The notes beneath the pieces were generated by a model. That model saw only the letters and a list, made by a program, of their open reading frames with translations. It ran no database searches and had not been told where the DNA came from. From Bacteroidetes bacterium HGW-Bacteroidetes-1 (GTDB lineage Bacteria > Bacteroidota > Bacteroidia > Bacteroidales > F082), in contig PHDU01000019.1 of NCBI GenBank assembly GCA_002842755.1, positions 1 to 55,785 of the forward strand: a DNA stretch of 55,785 nt. The letters run 5' to 3'. The position numbers were made by a program, and so were the translations under genes. Of the stretch, positions 47,449-55,484 are shown in pieces; the stretch's first letter is position 1; each line of letters begins with the position of its first letter.

Positions 47449-48071
47449 ATGGAGATTGACGAAATCTAAAAATCCCACTTTGAATTCAGATCCTTTGGTC
47501 AGAATTTTGATCACCAAAGGGAAAGAATAGTGCGTTTATCCTCTCCTATTCAAAAAAAGTTCGGGAAAGACATTCAGATAAAGTCTATATCATATCGAGT
47601 GTAAATGATGTAATAAAACGAAAATTTGAGATGGCAATATGGATATCAAAATATTGGCTTTTACAATTGAAGGCCCTGAACAATGGAATCCCCTGATAAA
47701 AATTGAGTTCACAATAAAAGATGAAGCTCTTATTAATGAAGTATTTCCTACCTTTACAGTTGAAATGCCAGCTTTAAAACCAATATTGTTTCTTATGAAG
47801 AATTCATTGAAATGGTTAACAATCATCCGGATTTAGCTACTGTAAAAGTACACATGCAACAACTAGGTAACATGGTAACAATAGGATATGTGAATATCTT
47901 GAAGTGCTAATCAACAAAAGTAGTTACCATAACTCCTAATCTACAAGGAGAGACGATATACTAAAAACATTAAAATGGGTTGGAATTGACGACATTGAAA
48001 ATTTTAGCTATTTGCAAGATATCAAGCAGGTGATTGGAATGATGAATAAACCCTTAGTAAAAGAGAAATAA
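47449..48071 (+). pseudogene. Heavily decayed gene of about 205 codons, coupled to CYTH
   Basis: Coding-like sequence spread over frames: MEIDEI, in-frame TAA at 47467, then HFEFRSFGQNFD, then in other frames SDKVYIISSVND, MDIKILAFTIEGPEQWNPL, INEVFPTFTVEMPAL, SYEEFIEMVNNHPDLATVKV and finally LKTLKWVGIDDIENFSYLQD to MMNKPLVKEK and TAA. Order and total length fit one protein of about 205 residues with several indels. The stop overlaps the CYTH start (TAATG), so the two were once translated together. I have an unverified memory of similar uncharacterised Bacteroidota proteins with conserved FEFRxFGQ, EQWNPL and HPDL blocks. Confidence 0.6.
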
Positions 48072-48538
48072 TGGCACAGGAAATTGAACGAAAATTTTTG
48101 GTGAAAGGTGACTTTAAACCCTTCTCAACAAAAGCAATCCGTATTACACAAGGATATCTGTCTTCAGTTGCTGAGCGCATAGTTAGAGTGCGTATTAAAG
48201 GTGATAAAGGCTTTATTACTATCAAAGGAAAAAGTAATGCAACCGGCATAAGCAGATATGAGTGGGAAAAAGAAATTCCAGTCTCAGAAATTGAAGAATT
48301 ATTGAAAATCTGTGAACCGGGGGTCATTGATAAAACTCGTTTTCTTGTAAAAGCTGGCGCTCGCACCTATGAAGTTGACGAGTTTTATGGTGAAAATCAA
48401 GGACTTGTAGTCGCTGAAATTGAGCTTACAGCAGAAGAAGAAGAATTTGAGAAGCCATTATGGCTGGGAGAAGAAGTTACGGGCGATGTTCGCTATTACA
48501 ACTCAATGTTGATAAAGTACCCATTCACGAAATGGTGA
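48071..48538 (+). CDS. CYTH-domain phosphohydrolase/cyclase-like protein
   Basis: 155 residues of the CYTH (triphosphate tunnel metalloenzyme) fold. The N-terminal EIERKFLV is the ExExK signature, and alternating charged strands (RVRIKGDKGFITIKGK, SRYEWEKEIP, VDEFYGENQGLVVAEIEL) line the tunnel. Members hydrolyse inorganic triphosphate or thiamine triphosphate, or make cAMP; small standalone bacterial ones are most often tripolyphosphatases. It is intact in the middle of broken genes and starts within the TAATG overlap with the decayed gene upstream. Confidence 0.9.
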   Translation: MAQEIERKFLVKGDFKPFSTKAIRITQGYLSSVAERIVRVRIKGDKGFITIKGKSNATGISRYEWEKEIPVSEIEELLKICEPGVIDKTRFLVKAGARTYEVDEFYGENQGLVVAEIELTAEEEEFEKPLWLGEEVTGDVRYYNSMLIKYPFTKW

Positions 48539-48569
48539 GAATTTCTTTTGAATTAATACAATACGATAG

Positions 48570-49204
48570 TCTTGTGCATGCATTACAACTATATTAGCTA
48601 ATGGAATAGCCTTCTCAATTCAGATTAAATTCGGCAATTTCACAATGCCATTTTTTGTAGCTTTAGTTGTAAGCTACATGCTAAAGGACAGAATAAAAGA
48701 GCTTGGAAGATATTACTTTGCACATAAACTTGGTAAAAATTATTATGATCACAAAACAAAATTACCCTTGATAATCGGTTTAGAGGCTGGAGTAAAGAGG
48801 CGATGGACTTTATTGATGAAAATAAAGTACCTTTGGAAGTGTTGAAATACCGGAACAGATCAGCTATTCTTGAGGCCTACGACAGAAATAATGATGAAAA
48901 AATAATTCTTTACCGAAAATTAGTAAGCCTTAAACGTAAAAGTCTTGATGAAGTAAGTGAATATGCAACCACAGGTATCAATGACATTTTGAGATTTAAT
49001 GTCACAAGTTTTACGGCTAAAATGGATAACCCTGAAGTTCTGTTATTTGTTTTAAATGAGAATGAACAATATGGGATCGTAAATGCCGAAAAAATATACT
49101 TCATGAACCTGTTGATACAGTTGAAAAATGAAGACCAGCTTGAATACCGTCGTTATCGAATCATCTTTAATCGTGATGGTATTAAGGAAATTGAAACGTT
49201 ATGA
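48570..49204 (+). pseudogene. C-terminal remnant of a membrane protein
   Basis: An open stretch from 48570 reads ILANGIAFSIQIKFGNF and then a hydrophobic segment (PFFVALVVSYMLKDRIKELG), and after a one-base frameshift near 48750-48790 continues as GWSKEAMDFIDENKVPLEVL to RYRIIFNRDGIKEIETL. These join into a membrane segment followed by a cytosolic domain of about 190 residues. The N-terminal half is missing: a stop lies in frame at 48567. The family is not one I can name. The stop overlaps the start of the next gene (ATGA at 49201-49204). Confidence 0.65.
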
Positions 49205-50382
49205 AAAATTCTTTGACTTTGGAAACTTCCACAAAATTGTACCTTTTTTTTTCACTTGTTCTTGTTTTAAACTTGTTTGCGCAATCAGAGAAAGTTCATG
49301 CGCAGCATGATAATTCGCAATTTATTACATTAACAGCAATCGTTAGACTTCCTATTGTTTTAAAAGAAAGCTCAGGTATTATTGTTTCACACCCTAATCG
49401 AATCTGGTCACATAACGACTCCGGAAACGACAACGAAATTTATTGTTTTGATACTACGGGTATTCTAATACGTACTGTTGAAATAACAAATATTGCAAAT
49501 ATTGACTGGGAAGATTTAGCAACAGATACAGAAGGAAGAATTTTTATCAATGATGCAGGCAATAACAACAACAACCGCACTGATCTTGCTATTCATGTTA
49601 TAGCCAATCCTGAAGAATTCGCTTCGAATACAATACAGGCTTCAACAATTCATTTTACATTGAATGACCAAGTCGCATTTCCGCCACCATTATATAACAG
49701 AAATTTTGATATAGAAGGAATCGCGTGGCACAATGATTCATTGCTTCTTTTTACAAAAAACAGAAGCACCCCAATGAACGGTTATTGCAAAATGTATCGT
49801 CTTTCGCAAAATCCTGGAATTCAAACAGCCTTTCTTATTGATTCCGTTTATCTCGGATCTGCAAATAGTGATGCTCAAGTTACTGCAGCTTCAATTAATC
49901 ATGCTACCAAAGATCTGCTTTTGCTGACACAAACTAAAATAATTGCTTTTAAGCACCCTCAAGATGGCAATTACTTTAAAGGTTTAAAGACAGTCTATCC
50001 CTTTTCGTTTCTACCAGGACAAGTTGAATCAATTGATTATGTGGACGATTTCAAAGTATATATTAGTGAGGAAGGTGATTCAAATCAATCAGGATATCTT
50101 TATAAAGTGGACTTGCCAGATGCAACTGGTCTGTCAGCCAATTTTGAGAACATTAGTTTTACGAAAAAAATAATTGACCAGTTTCTATTCATTGCACTTA
50201 ATAACCCTGAAGATCAAATCAATCGCCTTGAAATCTGCAATATAAACGGTGTTGCAGTTGTAATAAGCCCCAGAAACAATCAAAGTATAAATCTGTCTAA
50301 CCTACCAAACGGCATTTATATTCTGAAGATTTTTTTCAACAAAGGGATTTTAACCGATAAGATTGCGATCTTCCATTCATAA
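49201..50382 (+). CDS. T9SS-sorted beta-propeller protein
   Basis: 393 residues. A long signal peptide (about 1-34, ending near VHAQ) is followed by beta-propeller-like repeats: SSGIIVSHPNRIWSHNDSGN, EIYCFDTTGILIRTV, IANIDWEDLATDTEGRIFIN and DIEGIAWHNDSLLLFTKN. The C terminus (INRLEICNINGVAVV to GIYILKIFFNKG) is a T9SS type A sorting domain. It should cross the outer membrane by T9SS and be attached to or released from the surface. Its ATG overlaps the stop of the membrane-protein remnant. It is intact, marking the right edge of the decayed region. Confidence 0.85.
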   Translation: MKNSLTLETSTKLYLFFSLVLVLNLFAQSEKVHAQHDNSQFITLTAIVRLPIVLKESSGIIVSHPNRIWSHNDSGNDNEIYCFDTTGILIRTVEITNIANIDWEDLATDTEGRIFINDAGNNNNNRTDLAIHVIANPEEFASNTIQASTIHFTLNDQVAFPPPLYNRNFDIEGIAWHNDSLLLFTKNRSTPMNGYCKMYRLSQNPGIQTAFLIDSVYLGSANSDAQVTAASINHATKDLLLLTQTKIIAFKHPQDGNYFKGLKTVYPFSFLPGQVESIDYVDDFKVYISEEGDSNQSGYLYKVDLPDATGLSANFENISFTKKIIDQFLFIALNNPEDQINRLEICNINGVAVVISPRNNQSINLSNLPNGIYILKIFFNKGILTDKIAIFHS

Positions 50383-50692
50383 TGAGTTGAAAATTTTAAT
50401 TTTTTCAGACTGTGCTATTATTACGAAAGAGTGAGATAATTATATTTTTTAAGGTAGATAACTTGAAGAAGATTATTAATTTGAAAAAATCGATAAAAAT
50501 TGAACCTTATACAAAAAATATGTAAATATTTGACTTTGCTATATTTAAAGTATTACCTTTGCTTCGGTTTAATTTAATCACTTCTTGAAATTGTCTGTTT
50601 TATAAGCTTTAAATGCTGAACTCACCATTCTGTTCTACAAGTAGTTAAGACAATAGTTTTAAGATTATTTATCAATTTTTTTACAATTTATC
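50383..50692 (+). other. Intergenic region, 310 bases, leader of the RRM gene
   Basis: Non-coding, A/T-rich. It holds the promoter at 50529-50561 and then about 125 bases of transcribed leader with no open frame. No strong hairpin is obvious by eye. Confidence 0.55.
50529..50561 (+). promoter_or_regulatory. Candidate promoter for the RRM gene
   Basis: TTTG (50529-50532) and TACCTTTG (50554-50561) are spaced by 21 bases. The implied 5' leader is about 125 bases, long for this window. Confidence 0.55.
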
Positions 50693-51034
50693 ATGAACAT
50701 TTTTGTTGCAAAACTCAATTTCAAAACTACCAGTGAACAACTGGAAGAAACATTCAAACAATTTGGTGAAGTTACATCAGCTAAAGTTATCATTGACAAG
50801 CTGACAAACAGGTCAAAAGGTTACGGCTTTGTTGAAATGCCGAACGATTCAGAAGGCTATGCTGCCATTAACGATCTTAATGAAGCAGAACTTGATGGAA
50901 GTACTATCGTAGTGAAAAAAGCTCGCCCTAAAACTGAAGGCGAAGGTGGTGGCGGCGGTTATCAACGTCGTGAAGGCGGCTTTCGTAATGAAGGCGGCAG
51001 CGGCGGCGGTGGCGGCTTCAGAAATCGTTACTAA
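50693..51034 (+). CDS. RNA-binding protein with RRM domain and Gly-rich tail
   Basis: 113 residues: one RNA recognition motif (RNP2 IFVAKL at 3-8, RNP1 KGYGFVEM at 42-49) and a Gly/Arg-rich tail (84-113). Such small RRM proteins are common in Bacteroidota and cyanobacteria; they bind single-stranded RNA and probably take the place of cold-shock proteins or Hfq. The long leader and strong terminator suggest control at the RNA level, possibly by the protein itself, but that is inference. Confidence 0.93.
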   Translation: MNIFVAKLNFKTTSEQLEETFKQFGEVTSAKVIIDKLTNRSKGYGFVEMPNDSEGYAAINDLNEAELDGSTIVVKKARPKTEGEGGGGGYQRREGGFRNEGGSGGGGGFRNRY

Positions 51035-51051
51035 GATTTATTCTTATACTG

Positions 51052-51079
51052 AAAGGCGGTCATTACCGCCTTTTTTTTT
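51052..51079 (+). terminator. Terminator after the RRM gene
   Basis: AAAGGCGGT (51052-51060) pairs with ACCGCCTTT (51065-51073), CATT loop, then a run of nine T. A textbook intrinsic terminator. Confidence 0.9.
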
Positions 51080-51100
51080 GCCAGGCTTATAAATTATAGG

Positions 51101-51128
51101 TTGTTTATACTTTAATTTGATATCTTTG
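51101..51128 (+). promoter_or_regulatory. Promoter for tRNA-Arg
   Basis: TTG (51101-51103) and TATCTTTG (51121-51128) are separated by 17 bases and end 25 bases before the tRNA. Confidence 0.55.
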
Positions 51129-51153
51129 CAGCCGCAATAAAAAATCCAGTTAT

Positions 51154-51230
51154 GGTCTCGTAGCTCAGCTGGATAGAGCAGCAGCCTTCTAAGCTGCGGG
51201 TCGTGGGTTCGAATCCCGCCGGGATCACCA
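51154..51230 (+). tRNA. tRNA-Arg (TCT anticodon)
   Basis: A 77-base cloverleaf: acceptor GGTCTCG with CGGGATC (G2-U71 and U5-G68 wobbles), D arm GCTC/GAGC, anticodon loop CTTCTAA with TCT, T arm CGGGTTCGAATCCCG-like and an encoded CCA (51228-51230). It reads AGA and AGG arginine codons. The anticodon stem is well paired. Confidence 0.92.
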
Positions 51231-51249
51231 AAAATTGAGTAAAGTGCAG

Positions 51250-51288
51250 AAAATCAGTAAAAACAGTACGTTTTTCCTGATTTTTTTT
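51250..51288 (+). terminator. Terminator after tRNA-Arg
   Basis: AAAATCAG and AAAAAC (51250-51264) pair with GTTTTT and CTGATTTT (51270-51284) with one mismatch between the two blocks, followed by more T to 51288. Confidence 0.75.
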
Positions 51289-51566
51289 GCTGCTTATAGA
51301 ATTATTGAATTCAATTATATACTCATAAATCATGTTGTAAAAATTTGAATAACTGACAGTTAAATGAAAACCCATACATATACCTGATGTCTAATATAAA
51401 GGGGTTGTAAAGGATGTCAGCGTTGATGAAGTTTCAGATAAGAGAGCCAAAGCTATTCAGTATACACAAAGCTGGTAATCAAGAAAATCTTTTCCTTTTA
51501 ATGAAAAGTTTGCTTAAGTTTGTGACTCATAGTATTAATTGAATTTAACGTTTTAATAGCCTTAAA
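51289..51566 (+). other. Intergenic stretch between tRNA-Arg and the 141-residue gene
   Basis: About 280 bases with no intact gene. A short frame (reading YKGVVKDVSVDEVSDKRA and stopping at TGG-TAA, about 51393-51472) looks coding-like and may be the end of a lost gene, but it is too short to assign. Otherwise nothing. Confidence 0.35.
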
Positions 51567-51992
51567 ATGGAACGAAGGGATTATTTGTTGAGAGAAATTG
51601 AGAAGATAGGATTGCTGATGCGTGCAATTTTAAATCATCTTATGAACAAAGAAGAAAACTTTGCTCTAAAAATCAATAAAAAGTTTGACGAAACCACAGA
51701 ACAACTTTTATTTGATACCGGATTTGATTTAAAAAAATCAATATCAATGAATCAGGAGAGTTTCATTCAATACATCAGTAGTTTCAAAGGAATGAACACA
51801 GGCAATTTAGAACTGTTGGCAGATATAATGTTTCAATATGGAACCAATGAAAGTTCATACAAAAGAGATAATTGCATGAGAAAGGCTTTGCAGTTGTATG
51901 AATTTTGCAATAATCTTGATAAAACCTACTCTTTTGCCAGAGAAAATAAAGTTGAAAAAGTATTGAACGAATTAAACGACATTAGGCCATAA
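51567..51992 (+). CDS. Hypothetical helical protein
   Basis: 141 residues, mostly helical by its pattern of Leu, Ile and charged residues, with no signal peptide or membrane segment. It begins MERRDYLLREIEKIGLLMRA. The second half (LLADIMFQYG, ALQLYEFCNNLDKTYS) resembles a helical repeat such as a TPR-like pair. I recognise no family. It stands alone after tRNA-Arg. Confidence 0.7.
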   Translation: MERRDYLLREIEKIGLLMRAILNHLMNKEENFALKINKKFDETTEQLLFDTGFDLKKSISMNQESFIQYISSFKGMNTGNLELLADIMFQYGTNESSYKRDNCMRKALQLYEFCNNLDKTYSFARENKVEKVLNELNDIRP

Positions 51993-52150
51993 GACATATA
52001 GTTCTATTTCCATTCAATATTTGATAAAATGGCATATAGATAGCATTGACTTGCTTTTCCACAAAATCGGAGATGTGATCTACAAAAAAATATTAAAAAA
52101 TGAAAATGCCCAGGTGGATTTTAAAACTGGTTTAATTCAAACACAAACAT

Positions 52151-53434
52151 CTATGTTTTCTGCTTCTTCTTTTTTGCGGCTGGAAACAACACATTATTGA
52201 GAATCAGCCTGTAGCCGGGAGAATTAGGGAACATATCCAATTCTGTTGGTGGGTCACCAACCAAATGTTGATAATCTTCAGGATCGTGGCCTCCATAAAA
52301 AGTCCAGAATCCTTTTCCAAAAGTACCATGTATATATCGATCTTCACTGAAAGATTTGTTATCGCCAAGAACAATCACTTCTGATTTTACATAATCTTTA
52401 TTGAAAGCTGTGGTCTGCCCCATAAATCCCTTAATAATCTGCTCATGATTTTGCGTCAGCATGGTTGGGACAGGATCCCATTTGGCAGAAAAATCAAACA
52501 GGGTAAAAAAATCGTTTCCTTCAACAATACTTCTTGAACGGTAGTTGGTTACATCTATATTTGAGATTTCGTATTCTGCCGGATTTGTCACAACTGCAAA
52601 ATCGGTAAAAGCAAAACAATTGTGATAGTTGAGTCGCTCAGGATCACCCTGCTTAATGGGATCACCATCAAACATAGCGTCACATATATCAAGGCCATCC
52701 GCTGAAAGTGTTACATCATAACTATCTGTTGCAGAACACATGGCAAACATATAGCCACCTCCTGCAACAAATTCTCTGATCTTTTTCACTACCCCTAATT
52801 TTAGTTGTGACACTTTTTGATACCCATATCTTGCTGCAGTTGCTTCCTGGTATTTCACATCCTCCTGATACCATGGGAAATGACGATAACGTGACCAAAA
52901 TTTTCCAAACTGGCCAGTGAAATCCTCATGATGTAAGTGAAGCCAGTCATACATAGGCAGAACACCTTCGAGAACTTCATCGTCGTAAATAACATCATAA
53001 GGAATTTCAGCATAAGTAAGTACGAGCGTAACAGCATCATCCCAAGGCAATTTGTTTTTAGGTGAATAAACTGCAATGCGAGGCACTTTTTGCAATTTCA
53101 TTTCATCCATATTTACACCCATATCAGCCATCTCAGAAAGAATAGAATTGGCTTGAACATCTGCAATAACCTGGTAAAATACATTTCTAACTTTGCATTC
53201 TTTTTCGAATGTGGCATTGTGAGGCAATAGGTAACTTCCACCCCTGTAATTCAATAACCAGCTAATTTCAATATCATGTTGCAAAACCCAAAAGGCTACA
53301 CCATAAGCCTTTAGATGATTGGTTTGGGTGCGGTCCATTGGAATTAAAATATAAGCTGAAAAAACCTTCTGAAATGGCAATAGCAAAAGGAGCAAAACAG
53401 TAAAAATCTTAAGAAACTTAATTAAGTGAGTCAT
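52151..53434 (-). CDS. Exported protein of the 'asparagine synthetase B' type in Bacteroidota
   Basis: 427 residues from the ATG at 53434 (an upstream TTG is less likely). A signal peptide (about 1-26) precedes AYILIPMDRTQTNHLKAYGV, LLNYRGGSYLLPH, the DWLHLHHEDFTGQFGKFW region, GGGYMFAMCSATDSYDV and VIVLGDNKSFSEDRYIHGTF. This set matches proteins often labelled asparagine synthetase B in Bacteroidota, but the sequence has no N-terminal Cys nucleophile or ATP-binding SGGxDS loop and is exported, so it cannot be that enzyme. The GGGYMFAMCSA segment resembles the nucleophile turn of class I glutamine-amidotransferase-like folds. The substrate is unknown. Confidence 0.75.
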   Translation of the reverse strand: MTHLIKFLKIFTVLLLLLLPFQKVFSAYILIPMDRTQTNHLKAYGVAFWVLQHDIEISWLLNYRGGSYLLPHNATFEKECKVRNVFYQVIADVQANSILSEMADMGVNMDEMKLQKVPRIAVYSPKNKLPWDDAVTLVLTYAEIPYDVIYDDEVLEGVLPMYDWLHLHHEDFTGQFGKFWSRYRHFPWYQEDVKYQEATAARYGYQKVSQLKLGVVKKIREFVAGGGYMFAMCSATDSYDVTLSADGLDICDAMFDGDPIKQGDPERLNYHNCFAFTDFAVVTNPAEYEISNIDVTNYRSRSIVEGNDFFTLFDFSAKWDPVPTMLTQNHEQIIKGFMGQTTAFNKDYVKSEVIVLGDNKSFSEDRYIHGTFGKGFWTFYGGHDPEDYQHLVGDPPTELDMFPNSPGYRLILNNVLFPAAKKKKQKT

Positions 53435-53533
53435 ATCAGAAAGAAAGGTCAATGTATAAAAAACAATTATATTAATAACTGCAAAAATACGCTGAAAATT
53501 ATTCTAAGAGACTAAAAAAGGGATGAATTCATT

Positions 53534-53674
53534 TTGAGTCCTCTGCAAACCATTTTTCCTCATGTTAAAGCTTTATTTCCACAATTGGAAAAGAGTTCAC
53601 CTGCTTATGTCAAAATGAGCATTATTACAAATTTAAATCACGATGAATATATTGTTAGACATATTATCAAGTAA
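53534..53674 (+). other. Short coding-like frame, unassigned
   Basis: A TTG-started frame of 46 codons reads SPLQTIFPHVKALFPQLEK then SSPAYVKMSIITNLNHDEYI and ends in TAA. Residue use is protein-like and it lies between two minus-strand genes. It may be a small gene or the remnant of a longer one. The remaining gap between 53435 and 53735 holds nothing else beyond a terminator. Confidence 0.3.
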
Positions 53675-53680
53675 CTCACT

Positions 53681-53710
53681 AAAAAAAAAGACCTCCTATT
53701 AAAGGAGGTC
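53681..53710 (-). terminator. Terminator after the five-module T9SS gene
   Basis: GACCTCC (53690-53696) pairs with GGAGGTC (53704-53710), with a nine-A run at 53681-53689 that reads as T on the minus strand. Confidence 0.8.
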
Positions 53711-53735
53711 CTTTGAACCAAAACAAGCATTGAAA

Positions 53736-55484
53736 TTATTGTTTAATCAGCTTTATTTTATTTATCTGCAAACCTTGCTGAATTACAGCAAAGTAAACAC
53801 CATTTTTGTAATCTGACATATTTATTTCTACAGTATTTAAGCCGTCATTTGATTGATTGACAACTTCATAAACAAGACTACCCATTAAGTTATAAACCCC
53901 AACGCTGTACTGTTCTGTTCCTGTGGAATTGAAAGTTATAACTGTTTGATTGTTAAGTGGATTAGGATAAGCACTCACCTCAATCAATGATACATCCTGT
54001 TTGTCCGTCGAGGATTCCGTGTTTTTTAAACTATAGGCTTCCATGTACGAACCAGTCGAATCAGCCAAAGTAGTAAAAGTCGAGGGTGAAATATAACCAG
54101 TCCAAAAACCATTACAAAGCGTATTTATTTCCCATGTATATTCAGTTTGAGGCGTCATGCAAGTTAAGCTTGCTGCATTGGTTAAATTCGCAAACCTATA
54201 TTTATATTGTTGTGTTCCGGTTGGGAAATAGCGAACCCATGTAAATCCTGACAAACCTTCCCAACTGACATCGGCAGTAGTAGATGTTATATTTGCCGCG
54301 ATCTGATTGATCGGCTCACAAACTGCTGTATCTTCTGTAATTGTAAAACTTTGTGCCCAATCATAATCAGTCCACACCCCATTGCAAACAATCTTTAAAT
54401 CCCATGTATAATCAGTTAATTCTGAAAGATATTGAAGGTTAACACTATTTGTTGATGGAACAAATCTGTATTTATAATTGGTTGTGCCGGTAGGATAGTA
54501 CCTTACTCTCGCAGGACCTGTTGTGCCTTCCCAGCTGACTTCTGCAGAATGAGCTGTAATATTGTAAGAAAGCTGATTCACAGGTTCACAAACAATGGTA
54601 TCCAGAAGCGTTGTAAATGTTTGTGGCCAGTTGTAGGCAGTCCACATTCCATCACAGAAAGTTTTGATATCCCAAGTATATTCTGTTTCGTCGGTTAAAA
54701 AATTCAATGTAACATTGTTGGTTGTATATGGGTTCCGATATTTGTAATCAGTAGTTCCGGTTGGATAATACCTAACAACGGAAGTTCCGGTTAGGCTCTC
54801 CCAGCTAAGATGAACAGAATGAGCAGTAATGTCTGTTGCAAGCTGATTTGAAGGTTCACAAATAATGGTACTTGCAGTAGTGGTAAAAGTTCGAGCCCAA
54901 CTGTATGCAGTCCAAAAACCATTACATTTAGTACTTATTTCCCAAGTGTATTCAGTTTCTGAAAGTAAAAAACTCAAAGTTACTTCGTTTACATCAAAAG
55001 CATTTCTGTATTTGTAGTTGGTAGTACCAGTGGGATAATACCTTACTCTACTTGGCCCTGTCAGCCCTTCCCAACTCACGTGAGCGGTATGAGCTGAAAT
55101 GTCAAATGAAGTTTGATTGACTGGTTCGCAGACAACGGTGTCAGCGATGGTTGAAAAACTTGCAGCCCAGCCGTAACCTGTCCAGACACCATCACAGTAT
55201 GCGTTGATTTCCCAGGTATATTCTGTTTCTGAAAGTAAATAATTCAGGCTTGTCATGTTCGATGTGTTGGCAAACCGATATTTGTAGGTCGTAGTTCCGG
55301 TAGGATAATAACGCACCCATACTGGAGCCGTAATACCATCCCAACTCAAGTCAGCAGAATGTACCCCAATGTTAGTGGCAAGTTGGTTAACCGGCACGCA
55401 AGACTCTTGCGCACGCAGACTTAGACTCATAAAAAGCACTATAACAACTACTGTTGAAGTGAATAGAGTAATTTTTTTCATCAT
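53736..55484 (-). CDS. T9SS surface protein of five tandem 90-residue modules
   Basis: 582 residues: a signal peptide (about 1-26), five consecutive modules of exactly 90 residues (29-478) and a T9SS type A sorting domain (YPNPLNNQTVI ... GVYFAVIQQG). Each module begins CxPxNQ, contains LSW(E/D)G, VRYYPTGT, YKYR, ETEYTWEI and a second Cys near position 69, and ends W..TFTT. The pattern is that of fibronectin type III-like domains with one likely disulfide. It probably forms an extended surface stalk or adhesin. It is followed by a strong terminator. Confidence 0.88.
   Translation of the reverse strand: MMKKITLFTSTVVVIVLFMSLSLRAQESCVPVNQLATNIGVHSADLSWDGITAPVWVRYYPTGTTTYKYRFANTSNMTSLNYLLSETEYTWEINAYCDGVWTGYGWAASFSTIADTVVCEPVNQTSFDISAHTAHVSWEGLTGPSRVRYYPTGTTNYKYRNAFDVNEVTLSFLLSETEYTWEISTKCNGFWTAYSWARTFTTTASTIICEPSNQLATDITAHSVHLSWESLTGTSVVRYYPTGTTDYKYRNPYTTNNVTLNFLTDETEYTWDIKTFCDGMWTAYNWPQTFTTLLDTIVCEPVNQLSYNITAHSAEVSWEGTTGPARVRYYPTGTTNYKYRFVPSTNSVNLQYLSELTDYTWDLKIVCNGVWTDYDWAQSFTITEDTAVCEPINQIAANITSTTADVSWEGLSGFTWVRYFPTGTQQYKYRFANLTNAASLTCMTPQTEYTWEINTLCNGFWTGYISPSTFTTLADSTGSYMEAYSLKNTESSTDKQDVSLIEVSAYPNPLNNQTVITFNSTGTEQYSVGVYNLMGSLVYEVVNQSNDGLNTVEINMSDYKNGVYFAVIQQGLQINKIKLIKQ
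54051..55400 (-). repeat. Five tandem 270-base repeats (90-residue modules)
   Basis: The region encodes residues 29-478 as five in-register units of exactly 270 bases. They have diverged in sequence but keep length exactly, which indicates selection on domain size or amplification without slippage. The FWT(A/G)Y and RYYPTGT segments are the best conserved. Confidence 0.85.

Noticed and set aside
43251-49204. All lesions explained as sequencing or assembly error
   Set aside because: The lesions are confined to one island while long A/T-rich genes on both sides are intact, and some lesions are nonsense changes or large truncations rather than indels. Read support should still be checked.
51112-51375. 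Open frame of 87 codons on the minus strand across tRNA-Arg, containing GFEPTTRSLEGCCS
   Set aside because: This is the well-known false protein produced by reading a tRNA gene on the opposite strand. It overlaps the whole tRNA.
54051-55400. Regular 270-base repeats as a possible CRISPR or intergenic repeat array
   Set aside because: The units are diverged, in frame and encode matching protein modules, so this is domain duplication within one gene.
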